Assembly: GCA_900468065.1 (NCBI GenBank)
Contig: UBTA01000021.1
Location: 1-64,000, forward strand
From: Hyphomicrobiales bacterium
GTDB lineage: Bacteria > Pseudomonadota > Alphaproteobacteria > Rhizobiales > Rhizobiaceae
DNA: 64,000 bases
Direction: 5' to 3'
Made by a program: the position numbers and the translations under genes. Positions 26,437-35,607 of this stretch are shown piece after piece. A model generated the notes under the pieces. That model searched no databases. It was not told where the DNA came from and saw only the letters and a program-made list of their open reading frames with translations. How positions within the stretch are numbered: the stretch's first letter is position 1; each line of letters opens with the position of its first letter.

Positions 26437-28461
26437 ATGACGATAGCGACCAAGACCAAATATCAGCTGGAAACTTTCTGGGTGCCGGCGGGACAGGAGG
26501 AAAACCCCGTCTACACGCTGACCCTGACCAACAATACCGGCCAGCCGCTTGAAGGGTTCAAGCTTTGCGTTTCCGGTCCGGCCCGCATCGATCCGGAAGC
26601 GACCGTCGAAGGCGGCAGGCTGCTGAAGCGGCTGTCGAACCATTCTGAATTTGCGCCACCGGAAGGTTTTGTGCTGAAGCCTGGCGAGACCTGGACCATC
26701 AAGGCGCATGGCATGAGCTATCATCCGAAGCATTGGACCGACGGCGCCAATGCCGGTTATGTTGTGCTTGCCGACAATAATACGGTGCCGGTCAGCGTCG
26801 CACCGACACGGGCGAAGGGCGATAATGCGGCGCTGACGCGCGGCGCCGTCGTCTATCCGGTTCCGAAGGTGGCGCCGGTGACGGTTTCCATTGTGCCGTG
26901 GCCAAGTGCTGTCTCGGTTTCCGGACGTTTGGCGCCTCCCGCAGGGCTTGCGCTTCAAGCCGAAGGCGGCGAGGCTGAAACTGCTGCTCAGGCATTCAAG
27001 GCGCTTGTGGATGGCTTGTTTCCCGTCGAAGGGATTGTCCGCCCTGTAGCCGAAGGCGGTTTGCCGATTTCAATCGTATCCGCCGATGGTCTTGCGCCGG
27101 AGGCGTATGGTCTCAAGTTCTCCAAATCCGGCGTGACGGTATCGGCGAGCGCACGTGCAGGCTTCCTCTACGGCCTGATCACGCTGGGGCAGATCCTGCG
27201 TGGTGCGCGGCTTCATCCCGACACCTTCCTGTTTCCTGCGTCCGGCGAGATCACCGACGAGCCGGCGCTCGGCTGGCGCGGCGTGCATCTTGACGTTGCC
27301 CGCCAGTTTTATGGCACGGCGGAAATCGAGCAGTTCCTGCGGATCATGGCCTGGAACAAGCTGAACCGGTTCCATTGGCATCTCAGCGATGATGAAGCAT
27401 GGCGTGTCGAGATCGACGCCTATCCGGCGCTGACGGAGATTGGCGCCTGGCGTGGTCATGGTCTGAAAATCCCGCCGCTTCTGGGCTCCGGCCCGCAGAT
27501 CACCGGCGGCTATTATACCAAGGCGGCGATCCGGCAGATCGTGACGCTGGCCGGCGGGCTCGGTATCGATGTGGTGCCGGAGATCGATGTGCCCGGGCAT
27601 TGCTACGCCATGCAACAGGCGATCCCGGAGCTGCGCGATCCGCAGGAAAGGGGCAGCTATTACTCCGTTCAGGGCTTTCCGGACAATTGCATCAACCCGG
27701 CACGGGAAGAAACCTACCGTGTTCTGGAGACGATCTTTGACGAACTGATCGAGCTGTTCCCCTCCAAGATCATCCATATCGGCGCCGACGAAGTGCCGCT
27801 CGGCGCATGGTCGGGGTCGCCGGAAGCGCTGGCCCGCCTGCGCGAGGTCAGCGGCGAGGCGATGGCGACCGCGCATGCCGCGCGGCTGAACGTCATCACC
27901 AACACCCACGGCGCCGACGAGATCGATGGATCGGGCGCTGCCGTTCTGCAGGCGGAGTTTCTGGCGCGTGTGCAGGCTTTCCTTGCCTCGCGCGGTTGCA
28001 TCACCGGCGGCTGGCAGGAAGCGGCGCATGGCAATGTCATCGACAAGAGCCAGTCGCTGCTGTTCGGCTGGCGCACGGTCGAAGCATCTGCAGCCTTGGC
28101 AGGCGAGGGCTATGACATGGTCGTCTGCCCCGGACAGGTCTATTATCTCGACATGGCCAACAGCCAGGCGTGGTCGGAACCGGGCGCCAGTTGGGCAGGT
28201 TGGTCCGATCCGGAAAAGCTCTACACGTTCGATCCCATCGAAGGCTGGAGTGAGGAGCAGAAGAAGCACCTATCCGGGGTGCAATGCTGCATCTGGTCGG
28301 AGCCGATGACCGACCGTGGCGTGTTTGACCGGCTGGTCTTCCCGCGGCTGTCGGCGCTTGCCGAAACAGGCTGGACATTGCCAGAGCGAAAATCCTTCGC
28401 CCGCTTTGAGGCGCTGGTCGGCTTGATGCCGATCCTTTACGGGATTTACGCGGAACGCTGA
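26437..28461 (+). CDS. Beta-N-acetylhexosaminidase, glycoside hydrolase family 20
   Basis: This is a GH20 enzyme of 674 residues that releases terminal GlcNAc or GalNAc by substrate-assisted catalysis. The catalytic pair is D451-E452 in HIGADEVPLG; other family segments are GWRGVHLDVARQFY (280-293), NRFHWHLSDDEAWR (310-323), VVPEIDVPGHC (379-389) and the tryptophans of LFGWRTVE. The N-terminal 130 residues form a beta-rich carbohydrate-binding-like region before the GH20b domain. There is no signal peptide, so it acts in the cytosol on imported oligosaccharide. GGAGG stands five bases before the ATG at 26437; a second ATG at 26434 is less well spaced. It ends the operon that begins at 20549. 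Confidence 0.93.
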   Translation: MTIATKTKYQLETFWVPAGQEENPVYTLTLTNNTGQPLEGFKLCVSGPARIDPEATVEGGRLLKRLSNHSEFAPPEGFVLKPGETWTIKAHGMSYHPKHWTDGANAGYVVLADNNTVPVSVAPTRAKGDNAALTRGAVVYPVPKVAPVTVSIVPWPSAVSVSGRLAPPAGLALQAEGGEAETAAQAFKALVDGLFPVEGIVRPVAEGGLPISIVSADGLAPEAYGLKFSKSGVTVSASARAGFLYGLITLGQILRGARLHPDTFLFPASGEITDEPALGWRGVHLDVARQFYGTAEIEQFLRIMAWNKLNRFHWHLSDDEAWRVEIDAYPALTEIGAWRGHGLKIPPLLGSGPQITGGYYTKAAIRQIVTLAGGLGIDVVPEIDVPGHCYAMQQAIPELRDPQERGSYYSVQGFPDNCINPAREETYRVLETIFDELIELFPSKIIHIGADEVPLGAWSGSPEALARLREVSGEAMATAHAARLNVITNTHGADEIDGSGAAVLQAEFLARVQAFLASRGCITGGWQEAAHGNVIDKSQSLLFGWRTVEASAALAGEGYDMVVCPGQVYYLDMANSQAWSEPGASWAGWSDPEKLYTFDPIEGWSEEQKKHLSGVQCCIWSEPMTDRGVFDRLVFPRLSALAETGWTLPERKSFARFEALVGLMPILYGIYAER

Positions 28462-28468
28462 TCCGGAA

Positions 28469-28500
28469 AGGAGCGCGGGCGGGGTCCTGCACGCGCTCCT
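28469..28500 (+). terminator. Hairpin after the hexosaminidase gene, possible terminator
   Basis: AGGAGCGCG at 28469-28477 pairs with CGCGCTCCT at 28492-28500 around a 14-base loop, eight bases after the stop codon. There is no strong T tract, so termination efficiency is uncertain. Confidence 0.5.
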
Positions 28501-29069
28501 GTATCCGTGATTGCAAAACTGGTACAGTTGTGTGTGGCTAAATATGACAATTTTCGAAATCAATTAAAAAGTGTATTCTTCTGCGCTGCCTTTGCTGCTG
28601 TTTGATATTTTCAAGGGCGCATGCTGAAGACTTCTTCTAAATGCGACATGTATCTGCAGCTAAGCTCTAAAGAAAGCCTAGATAAAACAGAATGTTGACA
28701 GGTATTCGAATTAGAGGGCGTTCTCTACGCCTGATGGCATCGATGGCGCTATATGCTTAAAAATTGCTCGACTTATTAATTCTTATTTTAGCAATTATAC
28801 CAATAGTTGTAGCGTGTATTCGAATATTAGAATGTTCGAGCATGATGCGGAATGCACAAGCCGGGAAGACCGGCATGCCTTTTTCAAAGAAACCTGACCG
28901 GCCTTGCTGGCGTCCTTCGGATGTGCAGCTCTCGCAAGAGCCAGGCTTCACGGCCACACGAGATATGGAAATACACTGACATTCGCGGCCCGGACCGGCC
29001 GATGCGTGCGCCTATTGTTGCGCCCAAATGGCGCATGGAAATTCATCAGATGCCCGAAGGAGGCGTTGT
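28501..29069. other. AT-rich intergenic region before the chemoreceptor gene
   Basis: This stretch of about 570 bases has no convincing gene. From about 28505 to 28860 it is clearly richer in A and T than the rest of the window. A 71-codon frame from 28764 with a hydrophobic start would need a TTG start and lacks a ribosome site. A TTGACA at 28695 has no good -10 partner. The region probably carries the promoter of the chemoreceptor gene; I see no further structure. Confidence 0.5.
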
Positions 29070-30857
29070 ATGAGCAGGCTTTTCCCACGTTTTGGTGGCG
29101 ATACCGCGGCTGTTCTGGCTGCGATGCATAAGTCACAGGCGATTATCGAGTTCGATCTCAGCGGCAATATCCTCAACGCCAATCCCAATTTCTGCGCGGC
29201 GCTGGGTTACGACCTCCCGGAGATCAAAGGCAAGCACCACCGGATTTTCGTTGATCCGGCCGAAGCGAACAGTATCGAATACCGCGAGTTCTGGGCTCGG
29301 CTCGGCCGGGGCGAATTCGACCGGCAGCAGTACAAGCGCGTCACCAAGACTGGTCGCGAGATCTGGATCGAGGCCTCCTACAATCCGGTGTTCCGCGGCG
29401 GCAAGCCTTACAAGGTGGTGAAGTTCGCAACCGATATCACGGCAGTCCGGCAGAAGGCCATGGAAGATGCCGGCAAACTGAATGCCGTCTCCCGCTCGCA
29501 GGCGGTGATCGAGTTCACCCCGACCGGTGAGATTATCACCGCCAACGAAAACTTCTGCGGTGCGCTGGGTTATCAGCTGCAGGAAATTCAGGGCAGGCAT
29601 CATCGCATGTTCTGCGATCCCGCCTATGTGCAAACGGAGGAATACCGGCAGTTCTGGGAGCGGCTGGGACGCGGCGAATTCACCGCCAACGAGTTCCTGC
29701 GCTTCGGCAAGGGGGGCAAGGAGATCTGGATCCAGGCGGCCTACAACCCGATCGTCGATGACAAGGGGAAGGTCTACAAGGTCGTGAAGTTCGCGACGGA
29801 TGTGACCGAGCGCATGGGGGCGGTCGGCACGCTGGCAAAGGCCCTGAAAGGCCTGGCGGACGGCGATCTGACGCAAAATCTGGATCGGCCGTTTGTGCCG
29901 ACAATGGAAAAAGTACGTCACGATTTCAACGATGCCGTCGGCAAGCTTCGCTCGGCGATGCAGTCGGTCGGGTCCAACGCACAAGCGATTGCCGCCGGAT
30001 CGACGGAGATCCGTTCTGCAGCCGACGATCTGTCGAAGCGGACGGAACAGCAGGCCGCTTCTGTCGAAGAAACGGCCGCAGCACTTGAGCAAATCACCAC
30101 GACTGTCGCCGATTCCAGCCGCAGGGCGGAGGAGGCCGGCCATCTCGTTGCCGCGACGCGTGCAAATGCCGAACGCTCCGGCGCTGTGGTGCGCAACGCC
30201 ATTACGGCAATGGGGGAGATCGAAACATCGTCGCGCGAAATTTCCAACATCATCGGCGTCATCGACGATATCGCCTTTCAGACCAACCTGCTGGCGCTGA
30301 ATGCCGGTGTGGAGGCAGCCCGCGCCGGTGATGCCGGCAAAGGCTTCGCGGTCGTTGCTCAGGAAGTGCGCGAACTGGCCCAACGATCGGCCAAGGCCGC
30401 CAAGGAAATCAAGGCGCTGATCAACACCTCGGGCGAACAGGTGAAAAGCGGTGTTTCGCTGGTTGGTGAAACCGGCAAGGCTCTGGAGGAAATCGTCAAG
30501 CAGGTCCAGGAAATCAACACCAACGTCGTCGCCATCGTCGAAGGTGCGCGGGAGCAGGCGACCGGGCTGAAGGAGATCAACCAGTCAGTGAACTCCATGG
30601 ACCAGGGCACGCAGCAGAATGCGGCGATGGTGGAGCAGTCGACGGCGGCCAGCCACAGTCTGGCCCGCGAAGCAGAGGCTCTGTTCTTGCTGCTGAGCCA
30701 GTTCCGGGTCGGGCAGCAGGCCAGTGCACCGCGGGCGGTGGATGCCGGACATCATCCCCGGCCGGTGGCATCGCCGGCGCGCAGGATGGCCGGTCAGGTG
30801 ATCCGCGCCTTTTCCGGTGGTGCCACTGCGGCGCAGGAGAACTGGGAAGAGTTTTAA
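29070..30857 (+). CDS. Soluble methyl-accepting chemotaxis protein with two PAS domains
   Basis: This is a chemoreceptor of 595 residues with no transmembrane helix. Two similar PAS domains with PAC-like ends lie at about residues 15-125 and 140-250 (repeated patterns [25 protein letters not shown] and [25 protein letters not shown]). A short HAMP-like stretch ([15 protein letters not shown]) follows, then the signalling domain, with its hairpin [22 protein letters not shown] at about residues 398-420. The C-terminus is ENWEEF, matching the pentapeptide tether that docks CheR/CheB. The ATG at 29070 follows GAAGGAGG. It probably senses an internal redox or small-molecule signal; no cofactor residue is certain. 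Confidence 0.92.
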   Translation: MSRLFPRFGGDTAAVLAAMHKSQAIIEFDLSGNILNANPNFCAALGYDLPEIKGKHHRIFVDPAEANSIEYREFWARLGRGEFDRQQYKRVTKTGREIWIEASYNPVFRGGKPYKVVKFATDITAVRQKAMEDAGKLNAVSRSQAVIEFTPTGEIITANENFCGALGYQLQEIQGRHHRMFCDPAYVQTEEYRQFWERLGRGEFTANEFLRFGKGGKEIWIQAAYNPIVDDKGKVYKVVKFATDVTERMGAVGTLAKALKGLADGDLTQNLDRPFVPTMEKVRHDFNDAVGKLRSAMQSVGSNAQAIAAGSTEIRSAADDLSKRTEQQAASVEETAAALEQITTTVADSSRRAEEAGHLVAATRANAERSGAVVRNAITAMGEIETSSREISNIIGVIDDIAFQTNLLALNAGVEAARAGDAGKGFAVVAQEVRELAQRSAKAAKEIKALINTSGEQVKSGVSLVGETGKALEEIVKQVQEINTNVVAIVEGAREQATGLKEINQSVNSMDQGTQQNAAMVEQSTAASHSLAREAEALFLLLSQFRVGQQASAPRAVDAGHHPRPVASPARRMAGQVIRAFSGGATAAQENWEEF

Positions 30858-30881
30858 ACCGGCTTATCCCGGCTGAAATGA

Positions 30882-30910
30882 AAACGGCGCCGCTGATTGC
30901 GGCGCCGTTT
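30882..30910. terminator. Bidirectional terminator between chemoreceptor and RND pump genes
   Basis: AAACGGCGCCGC at 30882-30893 pairs perfectly with GCGGCGCCGTTT at 30899-30910 around the loop TGATT. It lies between two convergent genes, with A's on one side and T's on the other, so it can serve both. Confidence 0.8.
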
Positions 30911-30931
30911 ATCGTTGTATCGATCGGTCGC

Positions 30932-33900
30932 TTATTCGGCAGCTTCAAGCCCGGGCAAAAGCGGCTGGGTGTGCAGTTGCGTTACCGAGGCCGTTTCGAC
31001 AGGGGCGATATGATGCCCGCTTTTCTTCAATGGCCTGTTTCCAGTCATTGCGCGTACCAGCGTGTAGAAGACAGGCGTCAGGAACAGGCCGAACAGCGTC
31101 ACGCCGATCATGCCGGAGAATACCGCTACACCCATGGCATGGCGCATTTCAGCGCCGGCGCCAGTCGAGATCACCAGCGGCACGACACCCATGATGAAGG
31201 CCATCGAGGTCATCAGGATCGGGCGCAGCCGCAGGCGGCTGGCCTTGATGACGGCCTCGAACGGCGTGGCCCCTTCAAACTCCAGCTCCCGGGCGAACTC
31301 GACGATCAGGATGGCGTTCTTCGCTGACAATCCGACGAGCACGATCAGGCCAATCTGCGTAAAGACGTTGTTGTCGCCTCCCGTCAGCCAGACCCCGCCG
31401 AGCGCTGCCAAGAGCGCCATCGGGATGATCATGATGATCGACAACGGCAGCGTCAGGCTTTCATACTGGGCTGCCAGCACCAGAAAGACGAGCAGGATCG
31501 ACAGCGGGAAGATCAGGATACCGGTATTGCCGGCAATGATCTCCTGGTAGGTCAGCTCCGTCCATTCGAACGTGACGCCCGCCGGCAGCGTTTCGGCTGC
31601 GATCCGCTCGACGGCAGCGCGGGACTGGCCGGATGAATAGCCGGGTGCCGTATTGCCGTTGATATCGGCCGAGAGGAAGCCGTTGTAGCGCATGGCGCGT
31701 TCCGGACCCGCACTCGAGGTGACATTGAGCACCGCCGAGAGCGGGATCATTTCACCGGAGCTGGAGCGGACTTCCAGCTTGCCGATGTCCTCCGCCTGGG
31801 CGCGGTAGTTGGCATCGGCCTGCACACGCACGGAGTAGGTTCGTCCGAACTTGTTGAAGTCGTTGACATAGACGGAGCCGAGATAGATCTGCAGCGTGTT
31901 GAAGATCTCCGTCAGCGGAACGTTCAGCTGGCGGGCCTTGGCGCGGTCAACGTCGGCATAGAGCTGCGGAACGTTGACCTGATAGCTGGAGAACATGCCG
32001 ACCAGTTCAGGCGTCGTATAGGCTTTGGCCATGAAGCCCCTCACGGCTGCGTCGAGCGCCTCATAGCCAAGTCCGGCCTTGTCCTCCAGCTGCAGCTTGA
32101 AGCCACCGATCGCACCGAGACCCTGGACAGGCGGCGGCGGGAAGATGGCGCTGAATGATTCCTGGATGACACTCAGTTCTTGGTTCAGCCTTCCAGCGAT
32201 TGCACCGGCCGAAAGATCCGGCGTGGTGCGTTCCTCGAAAGGCTTCAGCGACAGGAAGACGATGCCGGCGTTGGAGGAGTTGGTGAAGCCGTTGATCGAC
32301 AGGCCCGGGAAGGCGATGGCGCTTTCCACGCCGGGAACCTTCAAGGAGATGTCGCTGATGCGGCGGATGACCTCTTCGGTGCGGTCGAGCGAAGCACCGT
32401 CCGGCAGTTGGGTAAAGCCGACCAGATATTGCTTGTCCTGCGGCGGTACGAAACCGGGTGGTACCGCCTTGAAGAAGAACACTGTAGCGCCGACCAGCAG
32501 CAGATAGACACCCATCATCAGGGTCTTGCGCGAGATCACGCCCTTGACGCCGGAGCTATAGGCCCGCGAGCCGCGCGAGAAGACAGCGTTGAAGCCACGG
32601 AAGAACCAGCCGAACAAGAAGTCCATGATCCGGGTCAACCGATCCTTCGGCGCGTCATGGCCACGCAGAAGCAGGGCGGCCAGTGCCGGGGACAGGGTGA
32701 GCGAGTTGAAGGCCGAGATGACGGTCGAGATGGCGATCGTCAGGGCGAACTGCTTGTAGAACTGACCGGTCAGGCCGGAGATGAAGGCCAGTGGCACGAA
32801 GACGGCGACCAGAACCAGCGCGATCGCGATGATCGGGCCCGAGACTTCGGTCATTGCCTTGTAGGTTGCCTCGCGCGGCGAAAGACCATCCTCGATGTTG
32901 CGCTCGACGTTTTCGACGACGACGATCGCGTCGTCGACGACGATACCGATGGCTAGCACTAGGCCGAACAGGCTGAGTGCGTTGATCGAGAAGCCGAGCA
33001 TCTGCATGACGGCGAAGGTGCCGATGATGGAGACGGGTACGGCGATCAGCGGAATGATCGAGGCGCGCCATGTCTGCAGGAAGATGATGACGACGATGAC
33101 GACCAGCGCAATGGCTTCGAGCAGCGTGTGGATGACGGCCTCGATGGAGGCGCGCACGAATTGCGTCGTGTCATAGACGATTTCGTAATCGACATCCTGC
33201 GGCATCGATGCCTTGACCTCTTCCATGGTCGCGCGGACCTGGTCGGCGATCTCGATCGCGTTCGAACCGGGTGCCTGGAAAACCGGGATGGCGACAGCCT
33301 GCTTGTTGTTGAGCAACGAGCGCAGCGAGTATTCGGCCGAGCCGAGTTCGATGCGCGAGACGTCGCGCAGGCGCGTAATCGCGCCGGTCGGGCTCGTCTT
33401 GATGATGATTTCGCCGAACTCTTCTTCGCTCTGCAGACGTCCCTGTGCATTCACGGACAGCTGCAGATCGACGCCTTGGGAATTTGGTGACGAGCCGATC
33501 ACACCGGCTGCGGCCTGGACGTTCTGGGCGCGGATTTCATTGACGATATCGGAGGCGGAGAGGCCGAGCTGTGCCATCTTCTGCGGATCCAGCCAGATGC
33601 GCATCGAATAGTCGCCGGAGCCAAACAGCTGGACCTGGCCGACGCCATCAATGCGGGCCAGCCTGTCCTTGACGTTGATCAGCGCATAATTGCGCAGATA
33701 GGTCATGTCGTAACGCCCTTCGGGCGAAGTCAGGTGCACCACCATCATCAGGTCCGGGGAGCTTTTGATGGTGGTGATGCCGAGGCGGCGCACTTCTTCC
33801 GGCAGCCGTGGTTCGGCCTGGCCGACACGGTTCTGGACAAGCTGCTGCGCCTGATCGGGGTCGGTGCCGAGCTTGAATGTGACGGTCAGCGTCATCAGGC

Positions 33901-34162
33901 CGTCGGTCGTTGCCTGGCTGCTCATGTAGAGCATGTCCTCAACGCCATTGATCGATTCCTCCAGCGGCGTCGCCACGGTCTCGGCAATGACTTTCGGGTT
34001 GGCGCCCGGATAGTTGGCGCGAACGACGATCTGTGGCGGCACCACATCGGGATATTCCGAGATCGGCAGGATCGTCATGGCGATCAGGCCGCCCAGAAAG
34101 ATAATGAAGGACAGAACGCCCGCAAAAACCGGGCGATCGATAAAGAATTTTGAGATATTCAT
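30932..34162 (-). CDS. RND multidrug efflux transporter, HAE1 family (AcrB/MexB/BepE-like)
   Basis: This is a full-length inner-membrane RND pump of 1076 residues. It has the family start MNISKFFIDRPVFAGVLSFIIFLGGL, two large periplasmic loops and twelve helices. The proton-relay helix carries the paired aspartates (GLVLAIGIVVDDAIVVVENVERN, near residues 393-415). It exports hydrophobic drugs, detergents or plant compounds using proton entry, working with the adaptor encoded just upstream and an outer-membrane channel that is not in this window. It follows the adaptor gene after a 39-base gap. The neighbouring TetR gene is the likely repressor. Confidence 0.95.
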   Translation of the reverse strand: MNISKFFIDRPVFAGVLSFIIFLGGLIAMTILPISEYPDVVPPQIVVRANYPGANPKVIAETVATPLEESINGVEDMLYMSSQATTDGLMTLTVTFKLGTDPDQAQQLVQNRVGQAEPRLPEEVRRLGITTIKSSPDLMMVVHLTSPEGRYDMTYLRNYALINVKDRLARIDGVGQVQLFGSGDYSMRIWLDPQKMAQLGLSASDIVNEIRAQNVQAAAGVIGSSPNSQGVDLQLSVNAQGRLQSEEEFGEIIIKTSPTGAITRLRDVSRIELGSAEYSLRSLLNNKQAVAIPVFQAPGSNAIEIADQVRATMEEVKASMPQDVDYEIVYDTTQFVRASIEAVIHTLLEAIALVVIVVIIFLQTWRASIIPLIAVPVSIIGTFAVMQMLGFSINALSLFGLVLAIGIVVDDAIVVVENVERNIEDGLSPREATYKAMTEVSGPIIAIALVLVAVFVPLAFISGLTGQFYKQFALTIAISTVISAFNSLTLSPALAALLLRGHDAPKDRLTRIMDFLFGWFFRGFNAVFSRGSRAYSSGVKGVISRKTLMMGVYLLLVGATVFFFKAVPPGFVPPQDKQYLVGFTQLPDGASLDRTEEVIRRISDISLKVPGVESAIAFPGLSINGFTNSSNAGIVFLSLKPFEERTTPDLSAGAIAGRLNQELSVIQESFSAIFPPPPVQGLGAIGGFKLQLEDKAGLGYEALDAAVRGFMAKAYTTPELVGMFSSYQVNVPQLYADVDRAKARQLNVPLTEIFNTLQIYLGSVYVNDFNKFGRTYSVRVQADANYRAQAEDIGKLEVRSSSGEMIPLSAVLNVTSSAGPERAMRYNGFLSADINGNTAPGYSSGQSRAAVERIAAETLPAGVTFEWTELTYQEIIAGNTGILIFPLSILLVFLVLAAQYESLTLPLSIIMIIPMALLAALGGVWLTGGDNNVFTQIGLIVLVGLSAKNAILIVEFARELEFEGATPFEAVIKASRLRLRPILMTSMAFIMGVVPLVISTGAGAEMRHAMGVAVFSGMIGVTLFGLFLTPVFYTLVRAMTGNRPLKKSGHHIAPVETASVTQLHTQPLLPGLEAAE

Positions 34163-34201
34163 GGCGTGATCCGCCCTTGTGCTGAGATGCCGGAAAAAGG
34201 C

Positions 34202-35422
34202 TTAGTTGGTTATCGAAGCTTGCTGCTGGGGATCGGCGACCGGCTTCATGGAGACCATTTCTGGTGCCACGAGCGCGCCGGGACGGATGCGTTGCAAACC
34301 GTTGACGACGATGCGTTCCTGGGCTTTCAACCCTGCCGTCACCACCCGCAAGCCATCGGATTTCATGCCGACGGTGATTTCGCGATATTCGGTGGTGTTG
34401 TCCGGCTTGACGACCATGACGTATTTCTTGTTCTGGTCGGTGCCGATGGCGCGCTCATGCACCAGGACGGCGTCTTCGGACTTTGCCTGGCCCAGGCTCA
34501 ACCGGGCAAACTGTCCCGGCATCAAGGCGCCATTGGCATTGTCGAACACGGCGCGGACACGGATCGTACCGCTCTGGGGATCGACGCTGTTATCGACCAG
34601 CTGAAGCTTGCCGCTCACATCCGACGACCCGGCAACGTCCATGCGAACCGGGACACGGTCGATGAAGTTGCGGGCGTTCACGCCTTCCGGCAGTTCGGCG
34701 AGAATGCCGGAGACGATCCGCTCGTCAGCCTCGAAGCTCGCATAAATCGGGCTCAGGGATACCAGACGGGTGAGGATCGGCGACGAAGGGCCAGCAGCGA
34801 TCAGGTTGCCTGCGGTGATCTCGATCTTGCCGACGCGGCCGGTGATCGGAGCGCGGATTTCGGTGTAGCCGAGATTGAGGGCTGCTGACTGCAGCACGGC
34901 GCGGGCTGCACCAAGGTCTGCCTCTGCACTTGCCAGGCCGTTGCTGCGCTGATCGACTTCGCTTTGCGATACGGCATTGGAGGCCAGCAATTGCGTGCCG
35001 CGCTTCAGCTCGACACGGGCCAGTGAGGCTCGTGCTTCGGCTGCGGTAACACTGGCTTGCGCCCGGGCGACCTCGGCCTGGTAGGGGGCGGGATCGATGG
35101 TAACGAGCAGGTCGCCCTTCTTAACGATTGCACCTTCCTGGAAATGCACCGACTGGATGGCACCCTGAACGCGGGAGCGTAGCTCGACATGATCCACAGC
35201 TTCGAGGCGGCCCGAGAACTCGCTCCATTGGGTCACGGACTTCGCTTCGACAACCGCAACGGAGACAGGAATAGCAACAGGCGCTGCGGTCGAGGCATCG
35301 GCCGCGTTGCCGCTGCCGGCCGGGCTTCCCAGCAGATCGAAATAAATTGTCGGCGAGATGGTCGCGACTGCAAGCACGAGGCCAGTGGTGAGAAGCTTGG
35401 TTCTGAAAGTTCCGAATGACAT
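34202..35422 (-). CDS. RND efflux periplasmic adaptor subunit (membrane fusion protein)
   Basis: This is the periplasmic adaptor of the RND pump, 406 residues. An N-terminal signal anchor (KLLTTGLVLAVATISPTIYF) is followed by the lipoyl-like half motifs (VDHVELRSRVQGAIQSVHFQEGAIVKKGDLLVTIDPAPYQ), a coiled-coil hairpin (about 95-165) and a beta-barrel region. The frame is open to 35620 but the ATG at 35422 has AGGATAACC before it and begins the signal anchor, while the upstream part runs through the TetR operators. There is no lipobox cysteine. It is the first gene of the two-gene pump operon, divergent from the TetR gene. Confidence 0.93.
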   Translation of the reverse strand: MSFGTFRTKLLTTGLVLAVATISPTIYFDLLGSPAGSGNAADASTAAPVAIPVSVAVVEAKSVTQWSEFSGRLEAVDHVELRSRVQGAIQSVHFQEGAIVKKGDLLVTIDPAPYQAEVARAQASVTAAEARASLARVELKRGTQLLASNAVSQSEVDQRSNGLASAEADLGAARAVLQSAALNLGYTEIRAPITGRVGKIEITAGNLIAAGPSSPILTRLVSLSPIYASFEADERIVSGILAELPEGVNARNFIDRVPVRMDVAGSSDVSGKLQLVDNSVDPQSGTIRVRAVFDNANGALMPGQFARLSLGQAKSEDAVLVHERAIGTDQNKKYVMVVKPDNTTEYREITVGMKSDGLRVVTAGLKAQERIVVNGLQRIRPGALVAPEMVSMKPVADPQQQASITN

Positions 35423-35514
35423 GGCGGTTATCCTGAATTTCTGCCCCGGGTGTGGGCTGCCTTGTGTCCATCGTGGGAGGCGAAGGATTTGGGCGAGGGT
35501 TGCATTGACGTTCA

Positions 35515-35528
35515 ATACCGTTCGGTAT
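35515..35528. promoter_or_regulatory. TetR-type operator, copy 1
   Basis: ATACCGTTCGGTAT has inverted six-base arms, ATACCG and CGGTAT. A second copy of the same pattern is centred 54 bases away. Both lie in the gap between the efflux adaptor gene and the TetR gene, as expected for a repressor of both. Confidence 0.7.
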
Positions 35529-35568
35529 AGAAATAAGTTCTGAAGCCGATCACTGTCAATCGAATTAT

Positions 35569-35582
35569 GTACCGATCGGTAT
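35569..35582. promoter_or_regulatory. TetR-type operator, copy 2
   Basis: GTACCGATCGGTAT matches copy 1 at all arm positions but the first (pattern RTACCG-NN-CGGTAT) and contains the perfect palindrome TACCGATCGGTA. It lies 26 bases before the TetR start codon. Confidence 0.7.
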
Positions 35583-35607
35583 AAAAAAATTCGGGAGGGC
35601 CCACCCC

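Noticed and set aside
27070-28269. 399-codon minus-strand frame inside the hexosaminidase gene
   Set aside because: It is a shadow of GC-rich codon usage; the GH20 catalytic motifs are on the plus strand.
28764-28979. 71-codon frame with a hydrophobic N-terminus in the AT-rich gap
   Set aside because: It needs a TTG start and has no ribosome site. The hydrophobic start follows from the AT-rich composition.
29133-30383. 416-codon minus-strand frame inside the chemoreceptor gene
   Set aside because: It is antisense to clear PAS and methyl-accepting domains and has no motif of its own.
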